Assembly (NCBI RefSeq): GCF_023016285.1
Contig: NZ_CP095413.1
Span: 1,302,001-1,366,000, forward strand
Reading direction: 5' to 3'
Length of the DNA: 64,000 nucleotides
From: Muricauda sp. SCSIO 64092
GTDB lineage: Bacteria > Bacteroidota > Bacteroidia > Flavobacteriales > Flavobacteriaceae
Under the pieces are notes generated by a model. It worked only from the letters and a program-made list of their open reading frames with translations. It did no database searches and was not told the origin of the DNA. The translations under genes were made by a program, and so were the position numbers. This document shows, one piece after another, positions 17,150 through 26,050 of this stretch; within the stretch, counting starts at the first letter, position 1, and every line of letters starts with the position of its first letter.

Positions 17150-20100
17150 CTAATTCATGATTGGATATTTTCTATTCTTAAAATAGGCCAAGCTACTGAG
17201 GACGACAATGGAAACGACAACAATATAGACCCAATTGGGAATAGGGACCGGGTCGCCCGAGGCATAAGAGTGTAGGCCGGACAAGTAATAGTTTACCCCA
17301 TAGTAGGTCATGATCACGGAGGCCAAACCAAAAATACTGGCCAGGTTATAGGCGAAGAGCCCCCTAAACTTGGGAATCAACCTCATGTGCAGGATGAAGG
17401 CATAGATGAGAATGGTAACAAGGGCCCAGGTTTCCTTGGCATCCCAACCCCAGTATCTTCCCCAGGATTCATTGGCCCAGATGCCCCCAAGATAGGTACC
17501 AACACTCAACATGAACAACCCTCCAACCAAGGTGAGCTCACTGATATATGACATTTCTTGGATGATTCCTTTTACCCGGTCCTTATTTGACCCCCGTATG
17601 AATGCAATTAGGGTTAGGTTAATGAGCCCAATGATGGCACCGAGCATCAAAAAACCATAGCTGCCCGCCACTAAGGACACATGAATGGTAAGCCAATACG
17701 ATTTTAAAACGGGTACCAAAGGCGTGATTTCCGGATCCAGAAAACTCAGGGTGGCCACAAAAAGGATGATGGCTGCCAACACTGTGGTGGCTGCAAGGCC
17801 ACCTAAAGATTTTCGGGTAAAAATCAGGCCCGCCAAGGTGGCCGTCCAGGCGATGTAGATCATGGATTCATATCCATTACTCCAAGGGGCCCTTTCCGAA
17901 ACGTACCAACGTAGCCCAAGACCAAGGGTATGTACTACAAAACCAAGGAAGATCAATACCAAGAGCAGTGTGTACACCCCTTTTAGCTTCAGCTTGGGTT
18001 TAAAGACCGAAACGAACAGCAAGCCCAAAAGCACGATACCGACCAAAATATAAAATACCGCTAAACGCGTGAACACTTTGGATTCGTTGAGCAATACCTC
18101 TGCTTTGATTTTTGACTCGGATGGAATAATGCCACCCCCATGCTCTTGCTGATAGGTATGAAGTTTTTCCAATACAAGATTGACTTCTGTGTAGTCTCCC
18201 GTAGTCATCGCCTTTTTAAGGGTATCCCCATAAGCGTGGAACATATCCGTTACACTATCGGAGGCACCGTGCAGGTCATTGGGGCCATGGATATGGGTAA
18301 TAATGGGAACCCAGGCATTGTTGGAGTCGTTGGGGTTGGGAACCAGCTTTAGCAAACGCCCTGAGAAAGCCATCCTAAGCACATTCACGCGTTCATCCAC
18401 TTTTAGGAGTTCTTTTTCATAAACACCCCTATCTCCGGGTTCCATGGCATAGGCTTTGCGGACCCCAGCCAGTAACTTGTATTTTCCATTTCCATCAAAA
18501 AAATCCGTGTAGGCCGCGTATTCCGTTTGAAGTTCCAGCTGGTCCCTTAGGTCCTCGTGCTTACCCAATTTGATCAGGGGGGCTCCCTGCCAGGTTTCCT
18601 TATCGGCAAATAAACTCAACAGCAGCTGATCGGCCGTTAATCCGAACTGGCTTTCCTTACGGGACACTTTTCGAAAGATTTCCCTGGACAAGGTATGGAC
18701 CGGCTTCATTCTTCCCTTGAAATCCTGTACGATCAACCTGCTGAATTGTTCGGCATGGGACAATTCTACGGCACGGGCCGTATAATCCACATTTTCCATG
18801 GGTTGTGTATGGCCAATGGAAGTACACAGAAGTGCCAAAAGGACAAGAGTTGGCCTGTTTGCCCTTATCTTTTTGATTTTTTGGGAAACCTGGTAGAAGC
18901 GAGTCCTTTTACTGAAAAGTGTCATGAACATTCCCAAGGTAAGTAGTGCATAACCTATATAAGAGATCAAGGTGCCCCAAAAATCACTGTTTACACTCAA
19001 ATACGTTCCTTTTTCATCAGTATCAAAGGAGGACTGAAAAAACCGATGGCCGCCGTAATTAAGAATATTGTTCATATAAATTCTATAATCCGTATTTAGG
19101 TCATTTTGCCTATCTATCAAAGTCACCTCACTGGCATAGGAGGAAGCACTGTTGGTGCCTGGATATTTCTCCATGATAAAGTCGTTCAACCGAATGAAAA
19201 AGGGGACCGTCATTTCTTTGGCCCCATACGAAACCGATAGTTCCATATTGTTGAACTGCATGGTTTGTGAGCTTCCTGGATTTCCCTGTTTCCCAAACAC
19301 ATAAGTATTTTTCGACTCATCGTTCACAGCGATATCAAGTGCCAAAGCAACAATACTTTCGTTTTTGACCTTTGGATCTTCCGATTGGATCTGTAATTGT
19401 CCATTTTTCTTGAAATCCGTAAAAACAAACGTATTGAACCCATCGGAATATAAGGCATTTAACTGCAATGGGCTATAATGACCCGGGAACAGGGTATCCC
19501 GTTGACGGGTGGCCATATTGGTTTGGGTGAGGGCCATGATGGGCTTGATCTTTAAGGAATCATTGCGGTAACGAATGTTTATGGCCCCGGTCGATTGGCT
19601 TTCCTTGAAATTGAACAACAGGTTCCCAATGCGTCGGGCCTCATTTTCCATGACAAAGTGATTTTCCCTACCATCAAGGCTACCGACCACCATTTGCAGT
19701 GTAGGCTTCCCGTCACTTGCTTCGCCCAGCACCCGTTTTGGATTAGGTACAAACTGGGTGACTTTTACCTTTATGGGATTGTCATCCACCAGATAGGATC
19801 CCTCCCAATGGTTGCCCCCCAAGGAAGCAAAGAATACCGGTTCGTCAAAATAAAAATCCTTGCCATCTTTCTTTACATGGAACTTCAAATAGTTGTTGGA
19901 TGACAGAAAACTGTTGGATGAACTGTTTTCCCGAATGTGCATCATTCCCTCATACCCCAGATAGCGGGTGAGGGCAGCACCGATCAAAATCACAATAATG
20001 GCAATATGGATAATAAGCAATGCCCATTTTTTCTGTTTTATCATGTTGAACGTCCGGATATTTACAATGACACTTATGCCAAAAAGGAAAAGCAAAAGTT

Positions 20101-20272
20101 CAAACCACCAGGCTTGGTAGACCACTTTTTGGGCCGCACTTGTTCCGTAATCGTTTTCAATGAATGTGGCTACACCTATGGATGCAGCAAACACCAAAAG
20201 GTAAACCGCTGCGGCCTTTGTGTTAAAAAGGGGGAGTAAAGACCTCATTACTCGATTAAATACATTTTTCAT
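17150..20272 (-). CDS. ccsBA: Fused cytochrome c biogenesis protein CcsBA (ResB-ResC)
   Basis: 1040 residues. The N-terminal part is ResB-like (several membrane helices and a large periplasmic domain). The C-terminal part is CcsA-like, with the heme-handling WWD motif (WGRYWGWDAKETWALV, near residue 935) and His residues on flanking helices. Fused System II proteins export heme and attach it to CxxCH motifs in the periplasm. The protein is needed for the c-type cytochromes encoded at 4233-10528. Its promoter region contains an FNR-like site (20321-20334). Confidence 0.94.
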   Translation of the reverse strand: MKNVFNRVMRSLLPLFNTKAAAVYLLVFAASIGVATFIENDYGTSAAQKVVYQAWWFELLLFLFGISVIVNIRTFNMIKQKKWALLIIHIAIIVILIGAALTRYLGYEGMMHIRENSSSNSFLSSNNYLKFHVKKDGKDFYFDEPVFFASLGGNHWEGSYLVDDNPIKVKVTQFVPNPKRVLGEASDGKPTLQMVVGSLDGRENHFVMENEARRIGNLLFNFKESQSTGAINIRYRNDSLKIKPIMALTQTNMATRQRDTLFPGHYSPLQLNALYSDGFNTFVFTDFKKNGQLQIQSEDPKVKNESIVALALDIAVNDESKNTYVFGKQGNPGSSQTMQFNNMELSVSYGAKEMTVPFFIRLNDFIMEKYPGTNSASSYASEVTLIDRQNDLNTDYRIYMNNILNYGGHRFFQSSFDTDEKGTYLSVNSDFWGTLISYIGYALLTLGMFMTLFSKRTRFYQVSQKIKKIRANRPTLVLLALLCTSIGHTQPMENVDYTARAVELSHAEQFSRLIVQDFKGRMKPVHTLSREIFRKVSRKESQFGLTADQLLLSLFADKETWQGAPLIKLGKHEDLRDQLELQTEYAAYTDFFDGNGKYKLLAGVRKAYAMEPGDRGVYEKELLKVDERVNVLRMAFSGRLLKLVPNPNDSNNAWVPIITHIHGPNDLHGASDSVTDMFHAYGDTLKKAMTTGDYTEVNLVLEKLHTYQQEHGGGIIPSESKIKAEVLLNESKVFTRLAVFYILVGIVLLGLLFVSVFKPKLKLKGVYTLLLVLIFLGFVVHTLGLGLRWYVSERAPWSNGYESMIYIAWTATLAGLIFTRKSLGGLAATTVLAAIILFVATLSFLDPEITPLVPVLKSYWLTIHVSLVAGSYGFLMLGAIIGLINLTLIAFIRGSNKDRVKGIIQEMSYISELTLVGGLFMLSVGTYLGGIWANESWGRYWGWDAKETWALVTILIYAFILHMRLIPKFRGLFAYNLASIFGLASVIMTYYGVNYYLSGLHSYASGDPVPIPNWVYIVVVSIVVLSSLAYFKNRKYPIMN

Positions 20273-20320
20273 ATGGGTACGAACTAAGCTGTAAGCTAGC
20301 CAAAAGCCGCTTAAATTATA

Positions 20321-20334
20321 ATGATAAATGTCAT
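20321..20334. promoter_or_regulatory. FNR-type operator candidate ATGATAAATGTCAT
   Basis: TGAT-N4-GTCA differs from the site at 4115-4128 at one position only. It lies 48 bases upstream of the ccsBA start codon, a normal place for a Crp/Fnr activator site. The shared 13 of 14 bases between two intergenic regions of heme-related genes supports a common regulator. Confidence 0.45.
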
Positions 20335-20489
20335 GGGCAATTCCTTAGGCGCAGCAACTTTTAAAGGCAGTTCAACTCGTGGCATGCCCCAGATGGTTTC
20401 ATTTGATCTTGCTTGAGGTCAACTCAAAATCAACCGTAGTGTAATGGATTTGTGCAGGCAACCGATAGCGGTAGCGCTTAAGGCATGCC

Positions 20490-21017
20490 CTATAACCCGT
20501 TCAATTGTTCTCCGAATTCCTCCACTTTTTTCCAATCCGTATATTCAATTTCTGCATTTTTATTGGTTGGTCCTTTGGTCATCCACATGATAAATTGAAT
20601 CATGATCCTATCGAAAAAAGGGTATTTTTTGTAGTCAAGTTTACCAGCAAATACGGTAACCAAAGTGGGGTTCCAGTCTATGGTCTTAAAGAACTTTATG
20701 ACATAAGGATTTGTGTCCGGGGCGTTTTTTTCTGGCTTTCGTGCCACAAGGTTTACGGAGAAAAATGCTGTTTTAACCGAGTCTAGTTGTGTTTTTTGTG
20801 TGTTGATAAAGTCAATTATCCTTTTGTCATGGACCCCATATCGAATGCTGGCACCAATGACAAATAGGTCATAGGCCTTGACATCCCCATCAAAAGCACC
20901 GACTGGAAACAAATCAACACTGTGATGGCTTTTTTGTAGTTGACTGCCAAGGGTATTACTAATTTTTAACGTTTGTCCGTCTACCGAAGCATAGAGGATG
21001 GCGATTTTTTTGGTCAT
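20490..21017 (-). CDS. hemG: Menaquinone-dependent protoporphyrinogen oxidase (flavodoxin type)
   Basis: 175 residues from ATG at 21017 (a TTG two codons earlier is less likely). The flavodoxin-like FMN-binding start KIAILYASVDGQT and the motifs VIGASIRYGVHDKRIIDFI, FFSVNLVARKPEKN and FAGKLDYKKYPFFDRIMIQF match HemG. The enzyme oxidises protoporphyrinogen IX to protoporphyrin IX using menaquinone, a late step of heme synthesis. It lies upstream of ccsBA on the same strand (217-base gap), reinforcing the heme theme of the region. Confidence 0.92.
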   Translation of the reverse strand: MTKKIAILYASVDGQTLKISNTLGSQLQKSHHSVDLFPVGAFDGDVKAYDLFVIGASIRYGVHDKRIIDFINTQKTQLDSVKTAFFSVNLVARKPEKNAPDTNPYVIKFFKTIDWNPTLVTVFAGKLDYKKYPFFDRIMIQFIMWMTKGPTNKNAEIEYTDWKKVEEFGEQLNGL

Positions 21018-21274
21018 ATTCAATGCAACAAATTTGGAATTGTGCTTATTACCTTACCGGCTCATAGCACCATGAATTTAATAATTCCTTTTGTATTAAT
21101 TGACTTTATCATTATTCCCAACTTGTCATTGTTATTTTTTTAAGGTTCGTCCAAAGATGGACGGAGGAACCAGAATTTAAGATTGTCCCAAACAAGCAAA
21201 AACGCAGGTATTGAAAGACTTCTATTGCATCAAACGGACCGCAGGTGTATTTTAGTCCCCAGAAAAGCTTTGGA
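21018..21274. promoter_or_regulatory. Divergent promoter region between hemG and the AraC regulator
   Basis: AT-rich gap between outward-facing genes. A 28-base hairpin (21144-21171: GGTT-CGTCC, loop, GGACG-gagg-AACC) is present but has no T-run. No FNR-type site was found here. Confidence 0.4.
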
Positions 21275-22189
21275 ATGACCCATTTGTTCGGCGGTAACTA
21301 CTATGATTTTTTCTCCAGGCGCACAACTGTTGAAGCCCCAACCTTTGAATGGGATAAAAACTATTTGATGCGTTTTAAAAACTCGTTGGATAGCTATACC
21401 TATGAAAACAACAACCTTACCATCGTTTATTTTAAGGAAGGGCATGGTGGTTTTGAACTTGAAAACAGGTATTTACCAGTGGACCATGGCAATTTTGTAA
21501 TTACCAATCCCGGAAAGGGATGGAATTACATGAACGAAAGAAAAAAGAGCATAGACGTATTGAGTATCATCGTATCCCAGGCATTGCTGAATCAGTTTTA
21601 TACGTTCCACACCAAATGCGATGAGTTTTTGATCGACTACCCGAATGAACCGCTTGAAAGGGAACATTTTTTTATGGAAATACCCTTGGGGGCCAAACAC
21701 TATACTTCCGGTCGCGTACTTGAGTCACTGCACCGCAAAACTTCCTACCATAAACTGGACCATCTGGATATGGAAGAAATTGTAATCGAAGTACTGTTCA
21801 GTTTACAGCGCGATCAACTAACAGCTTATAAGCTTGCCAAAAGGATAAAATCAAAAAAACACAGCACAAAAATTGAAGTATTTAAACGTTTACTGCTGTC
21901 AAGGGAATACATCCATGACAATTTGAACAGGCCCATACCCATGGATGAGTTGGCAAACATCTCATGCCTTCCCAAATTTCATCTGTACGATTCCTTTAAA
22001 CGTGTATTTGGACAAACCCCCCATCAATATACAAATGCCATAAAACTGATGAAATCAAAAGAGTTATTGGCATCCGGTGAATATATGGTCAATGAGGTAT
22101 CCGATTTACTTGGCTTTAACGATATTCAGTGTTTCAGTAAGTTGTTCAAAAAGCATTATAAAATTTCACCTTCCCAGTTTAAGGCATAA
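21275..22189 (+). CDS. AraC-family transcriptional regulator (soluble)
   Basis: 304 residues from the ATG at 21275 (a GTG at 21245 is an alternative). The N-terminal part is a cupin-like effector region (VYFKEGHGGFELENRYLPVD, NFVITNPGKGWNYMN). The C-terminal ~105 residues are the AraC double helix-turn-helix (MDELANISCLPKFHLYDSFK, VNEVSDLLGFNDIQCFSKLF, SPSQF). It has no membrane helix, unlike the regulator at 1203. Effector and targets are unknown; its divergent neighbour hemG is a candidate. A terminator follows directly. Confidence 0.85.
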   Translation: MTHLFGGNYYDFFSRRTTVEAPTFEWDKNYLMRFKNSLDSYTYENNNLTIVYFKEGHGGFELENRYLPVDHGNFVITNPGKGWNYMNERKKSIDVLSIIVSQALLNQFYTFHTKCDEFLIDYPNEPLEREHFFMEIPLGAKHYTSGRVLESLHRKTSYHKLDHLDMEEIVIEVLFSLQRDQLTAYKLAKRIKSKKHSTKIEVFKRLLLSREYIHDNLNRPIPMDELANISCLPKFHLYDSFKRVFGQTPHQYTNAIKLMKSKELLASGEYMVNEVSDLLGFNDIQCFSKLFKKHYKISPSQFKA

Positions 22190-22210
22190 GATATGCTTTA
22201 GGATCCAATG

Positions 22211-22230
22211 GGCTTTATTAAGCCTTTTTT
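22211..22230 (+). terminator. Rho-independent terminator after the AraC gene
   Basis: GGCTT (22211-22215), loop TATT, AAGCC (22220-22224), then six T residues. It lies 21 bases after the AraC stop. Confidence 0.75.
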
Positions 22231-22344
22231 ACAATATACACGCGTTCCCAGGTAGGCCTATTACCAAGTAGATTTCGCCTTAGCTTGCAAACATACCACA
22301 CCAGTGACCCAATACCCTTGACTTCCTGATCAAAAGGAGGTAAA

Positions 22345-22665
22345 ATGGCAATAAACCCTGGCGGTCAACTACCAAGAATCCCGCTACCCTATCCACTTCC
22401 CAAAAAAAGAAGACTTTTTGACAAATGGAGCAACAACAGCTGGTTTACTTTTGAAGCCGTTTTTTAGCACAGGTCCGGTTGGTAAAAATCAATCGTTGGT
22501 AAAAAGTAAGGAATGTAATCCCCTGACCCTTGAAAAGATAGAATTGAAGAGGTGAACTGGAATTTTGGACCCAAAGGGACCAAACCGCCAGGTGACGTTC
22601 CGCTGCGGCACACCCCAATTATGGGCAAAGCCGGAAAGAAGATCGATCCGCACTACAACAAGTAA
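22345..22665 (+). pseudogene. Degenerate small gene, about 105 codons with two frameshifts
   Basis: A strong ribosome-binding sequence (AAAGGAGGTAAA) precedes ATG 22345, which opens 40 codons (MAINPGGQLPRIPLPYPLPK...) ended by TAG at 22465. The next frame continues as TGPVGKNQSLVKSKECNPL up to TGA at 22551, and the first frame then resumes as VNWNFGPKGTKPPGDVPLRH to TAA at 22663. All three pieces have protein-like composition (Pro/Gly/Lys-rich, repeated GPxG motif). The simplest reading is one former ~105-residue protein broken by two indels. It could also be separate small ORFs or sequencing errors. No family recognised. The rest of the 506-base gap holds only the terminator at 22211. Confidence 0.4.
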
Positions 22666-22695
22666 ACAAATAACAACAAAGCTAACCGTTACAAC

Positions 22696-23580
22696 ATGAA
22701 AAATAGCATCCTAATTTCCATTAGTGTTTTAACTGTAATTTCATGCGAAATCAAAAAAGGGAATCAATCCATACCTGATCCTTTTAGTCCAAAAGAATTT
22801 GTGGGCAAGCATAAGGCCCGTGTTTCGGTACTGGGCCTATTTCATTTCAGCAACCCTGGATTGGACAGTTATAAACCCAAGTTTTCTTTTGATATCTTAA
22901 GTGAGGAACATCAAAAGGAATTGGATATGGTACTGGATGCTTTGGAAAAGTTCCAACCGACAAAAATATTGGTGGAAAATCCCAGGGTAAGTGAAGATAG
23001 TGTGCTAACAGCATCCTTCAAGGGCTATCTCAATGACACTTTTGATATTTCCAAGCGCACCAGCGAGACCTATCAAGTGGGTTTCAAACTTGCGAAAAGA
23101 TTGGGGCACCAAAAGGTTTATGCATCGGATACCGAACCATTGGAATGGTGTGGCGTAACCATGGACTGGGAAAACTATGACGAGGAAAAGTACCTTCGTT
23201 CCACAGGGAATTTGGAAAAATCGAGACGTTACGATTACCTTAAAAAATCAAGGTTTGAAGACTCGTTAAAAACCGAAATCCCGTTAAAGGAGTACCTCAG
23301 GTTTATCAATGAACCCTCCAATCGATTAAAAAACCATCAAGGATACCTTACGGAACTATCCCTCATTGGGGCCGGGGATTGGTACAATGGAGCCGATGCA
23401 TTGGCACGTTGGTATCGGCGTAATATTCGAATATTTGCCAACACCTACGATATTACCGATTTACAAAACGAGGAGCGTATTCTCCTAATCTACGGTTCAG
23501 GACACGTGCATACACTTAGGCAAATGTTTATGGATTCACCGGATTTTGAATATGTGGAAATCACCGATTATCTCAACTAA
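22696..23580 (+). CDS. DUF5694-type lipoprotein
   Basis: 294 residues with a lipoprotein signal (SVLTVISC, Cys ~17). The body carries the motifs VSVLGLFHFSNPGLD, ILVENPR, YLTELSLIGAGDWYNGADA and RILLIYGSGHVHTLRQM, the set I associate with DUF5694, a family distantly reminiscent of TraB/ChaN-like folds. The His/Glu-rich motifs (FHFS, GSGHVHTLR) could bind metal or a ligand. Function unknown. The next gene starts 20 bases downstream. Confidence 0.7.
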   Translation: MKNSILISISVLTVISCEIKKGNQSIPDPFSPKEFVGKHKARVSVLGLFHFSNPGLDSYKPKFSFDILSEEHQKELDMVLDALEKFQPTKILVENPRVSEDSVLTASFKGYLNDTFDISKRTSETYQVGFKLAKRLGHQKVYASDTEPLEWCGVTMDWENYDEEKYLRSTGNLEKSRRYDYLKKSRFEDSLKTEIPLKEYLRFINEPSNRLKNHQGYLTELSLIGAGDWYNGADALARWYRRNIRIFANTYDITDLQNEERILLIYGSGHVHTLRQMFMDSPDFEYVEITDYLN

Positions 23581-23600
23581 ATCATTTAATTAAGGAAAAC

Positions 23601-24326
23601 ATGGCGGAAAAAACGTTGACCATAGTCAATACGATCGCGCTACTGGCCGTGGTAGTATACCTGGTCGCCTCACATGCCGAAAAATCTAAAATCCCGGAAG
23701 AAATAAAGGCCCAACGCCTAAGTATTGTTGGACCCGATGGCCATCTGTACATCTCAATAAGCAATCCAGAAAAACAGGCACTTGCCACAACCCACGGAGT
23801 ACCCAACAAACCTGGCACCAATAGGGATTTACCTGGACTACTGTTCTTTAATCGGGTTGGTGATGAAATTGGTGGCATCTACTACGATGGAACAGATGAA
23901 GAGAATTTTGCAGGAATCACTTTTGACCAACAAAAGAATGATCAGATAATGGCGATAATGAAGGACGAATACCTGGATGAGGGAGAGTGGAAAAGATGGT
24001 ACGGCATGTTTTTTAGGGAAAGGGTGGATTCCGTAAGGGTCGAAAAACTATATGATGAGTTTATTGGGAAAACAAAGGGCATGGATGAATCTGAGAAAAA
24101 CTTGGAATATCAACAATTCAAAAAGTACCTGGATTCGGAAATAAATGTGTATCGGATGTTCCTTGGTCGAGAGGAAAACAAAAATACAGGTCTGTTTATT
24201 TACGATTCCAAGGGAAGGGAACGCATTAAACTATACGTGGACGAAACGGACACTGCCCTCTTTGAAATTCTGGATAAGGATGGCAATGAAATCAGGTCGG
24301 GGAAAGTATTGGACAAAAATGAATGA
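23601..24326 (+). CDS. Membrane-anchored protein of unknown function
   Basis: 241 residues. An N-terminal helix (TIVNTIALLAVVVYLVASH) without a lipobox is followed by short strand-turn repeats (SIVGPDGHLYISIS, GLLFFNRVGDEIGGIYYDG, GLFIYDSKGRERIKLYV, FEILDKDGNEIRSG). A charged helical insert (~120-180) separates the repeats. The G-x-x-G turn repeats suggest a beta-solenoid or beta-propeller fragment facing the periplasm. I do not recognise the family. Confidence 0.6.
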   Translation: MAEKTLTIVNTIALLAVVVYLVASHAEKSKIPEEIKAQRLSIVGPDGHLYISISNPEKQALATTHGVPNKPGTNRDLPGLLFFNRVGDEIGGIYYDGTDEENFAGITFDQQKNDQIMAIMKDEYLDEGEWKRWYGMFFRERVDSVRVEKLYDEFIGKTKGMDESEKNLEYQQFKKYLDSEINVYRMFLGREENKNTGLFIYDSKGRERIKLYVDETDTALFEILDKDGNEIRSGKVLDKNE

Positions 24327-24490
24327 TGCTTATATCCAAATTCAATAAAATCCCCATTATGAAAAGCCGCATCCCATACTATGGTTTTCATTTTAAGTAG
24401 GAGTGGAATTTGGGGTTGGCCAAGGTTGCCCAACAACAATAGAGCGTCCTACAAACGATGGCACTCATTGTAGCAAAAAAGCACTAGTAA

Positions 24491-25660
24491 ATGACACGAA
24501 AAGACTTTATCAAAGCATGTGGACTTTTGGGCCTGCATATGCCTTTTTACTCTTTTACCATGCAAAATCAGAAACAAAAGGGTTTGGATTTCCCAGGTAA
24601 GGTCATGATTATTGGGGCAGGTGCCGCAGGTTTGTCCGCCGGTTACCTATTAAGACAAAAAGGAATTGATTTTACCATACTGGAAGCTGCTTCGCAATTT
24701 GGTGGAAGGATGCAAACCAATACTGCTTTTGCGGATTTTCCAATTGCGCTCGGTGCGGAATGGATTTCCATGGACCATATCAATTTTAATCCCTTGGTGG
24801 ATACCCAAGTTGCCCTAAAAGAAATACAGACCATAGGGTATTCCCCAAACGATGTGTATGGGGTTTGGGACAACGGAAAACTGATTCGGGGCACACTCAA
24901 CACCTTCAATGATAAAAAATTTAAGAACAACTCCTGGCTTGGCTTCTTCAAAACGTTTATAGCACCGTCCATTCAAGAAAACATCAAGTACAACGAATCC
25001 ATTCATTCCATAGATTACACCCAAAACAAAATCTCCTTGGCATCCAACAATGGACTGCACATGGCTGACCAGGTCATACTTACCGTTCCGGTGTCCATCC
25101 TTAAAGCAAAGGCTATAAAATTCACACCTGGTTTGCCCAAGAAAAAGCTACAGGCTTTTGAGGACACCGACTACTGGGACGGATTTAAGGCGTTTTTTGC
25201 ATTTAAGGAAAAGTTTTATCCATCATTTGTTGATTATGTAATACATCCGAAAACCAATGGACATGTATCCCTTTATGATGCCGCTTGGGGACAGGACAGC
25301 AAAATGAACGTCTTGGGACTTTTTTCAGTTGGGACTAAGGCAAGGGAATATGGAAGTTTATCGGAAGATGAGTTCAAAATGGAAATGTTGGCGGAAATGG
25401 ACCGCATATTTGACGGGAAAGCAAGTAGAAACTATATCAAGCACTTGACCCATAACTGGTCTACCACTACCCACGCAAAAGGGGCATATGTAAGTGATTT
25501 CACAGCATACAGGACCATTGCCAAACTACAGGAGCCTATAGAGGACAAAATCCATTTTGCCGGAGATGCCTATACGGATGGAACAAACTGGGGCAATGTC
25601 CACGATGCGATACGCTCGGCCAAACAATGCGTGGATACCATTTTGAACAAGAAAAAATGA
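24491..25660 (+). CDS. Flavin-containing amine oxidase family protein
   Basis: 389 residues. A Rossmann FAD motif (MIIGAGAAGLSAGYLLRQKG, ~37-56) is followed by FTILEAASQFGGRMQT and, at the end, the FAD-contact motif IHFAGDAYTDGTNWGNVHDA; both are hallmarks of amine oxidase/protoporphyrinogen oxidase-like flavoproteins. The N-terminus has a weak hydrophobic stretch with no clear signal. Substrate unknown. Three bases separate it from the next gene, so it is likely co-transcribed with 25664 and 26050. Confidence 0.85.
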   Translation: MTRKDFIKACGLLGLHMPFYSFTMQNQKQKGLDFPGKVMIIGAGAAGLSAGYLLRQKGIDFTILEAASQFGGRMQTNTAFADFPIALGAEWISMDHINFNPLVDTQVALKEIQTIGYSPNDVYGVWDNGKLIRGTLNTFNDKKFKNNSWLGFFKTFIAPSIQENIKYNESIHSIDYTQNKISLASNNGLHMADQVILTVPVSILKAKAIKFTPGLPKKKLQAFEDTDYWDGFKAFFAFKEKFYPSFVDYVIHPKTNGHVSLYDAAWGQDSKMNVLGLFSVGTKAREYGSLSEDEFKMEMLAEMDRIFDGKASRNYIKHLTHNWSTTTHAKGAYVSDFTAYRTIAKLQEPIEDKIHFAGDAYTDGTNWGNVHDAIRSAKQCVDTILNKKK

Positions 25661-25663
25661 CCA

Positions 25664-26050
25664 ATGAAAAAGCTATCGTTACTTGTAGTTATGCTGTGCA
25701 CAGTAGGTTCTTACGCCCAAAAAATCAATCAAGAAGACCTATACGCCATTTGGCATCTTGATAAATATTCCGATGATGAGAGCTATTATTTTCCTCCAAA
25801 AAAGGAGGCGGAGGATTATTTGTCCTTGAATAGGGATGGCACCTATGTATCGGTTTCGGAAGGTAAGCAGGGCGATGGAACCTGGATATTCAATGCCAAC
25901 GGAAAATATATTGAGCTCGAATCCAAAGCAGGGAAAAAAGAGAAGTTCCATATTCATTTTCTTTCTGGAAAATCAATGGTGGTCACCTATGATACCGACG
26001 AATACCGAATATGGGAAGTCCATTACGTATCCTCAAATACAGGGAATTGA
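25664..26050 (+). CDS. Small exported lipocalin-like protein
   Basis: 128 residues: signal peptide (MKKLSLLVVMLCTVGSYAQ) and a small beta-barrel-like domain. The pattern Y-A-I-W-H-L-D-K, L-N-R-D-G-T-Y, G-D-G-T-W-I-F is typical of flavobacterial lipocalin-like proteins. The stop codon overlaps the next start in TGATG, so translation is coupled. Confidence 0.65.
   Translation: MKKLSLLVVMLCTVGSYAQKINQEDLYAIWHLDKYSDDESYYFPPKKEAEDYLSLNRDGTYVSVSEGKQGDGTWIFNANGKYIELESKAGKKEKFHIHFLSGKSMVVTYDTDEYRIWEVHYVSSNTGN

Noticed and set aside
21144..21171. Hairpin as a terminator or riboswitch
   Set aside because: No T-run follows, and it is too small for any known riboswitch fold.
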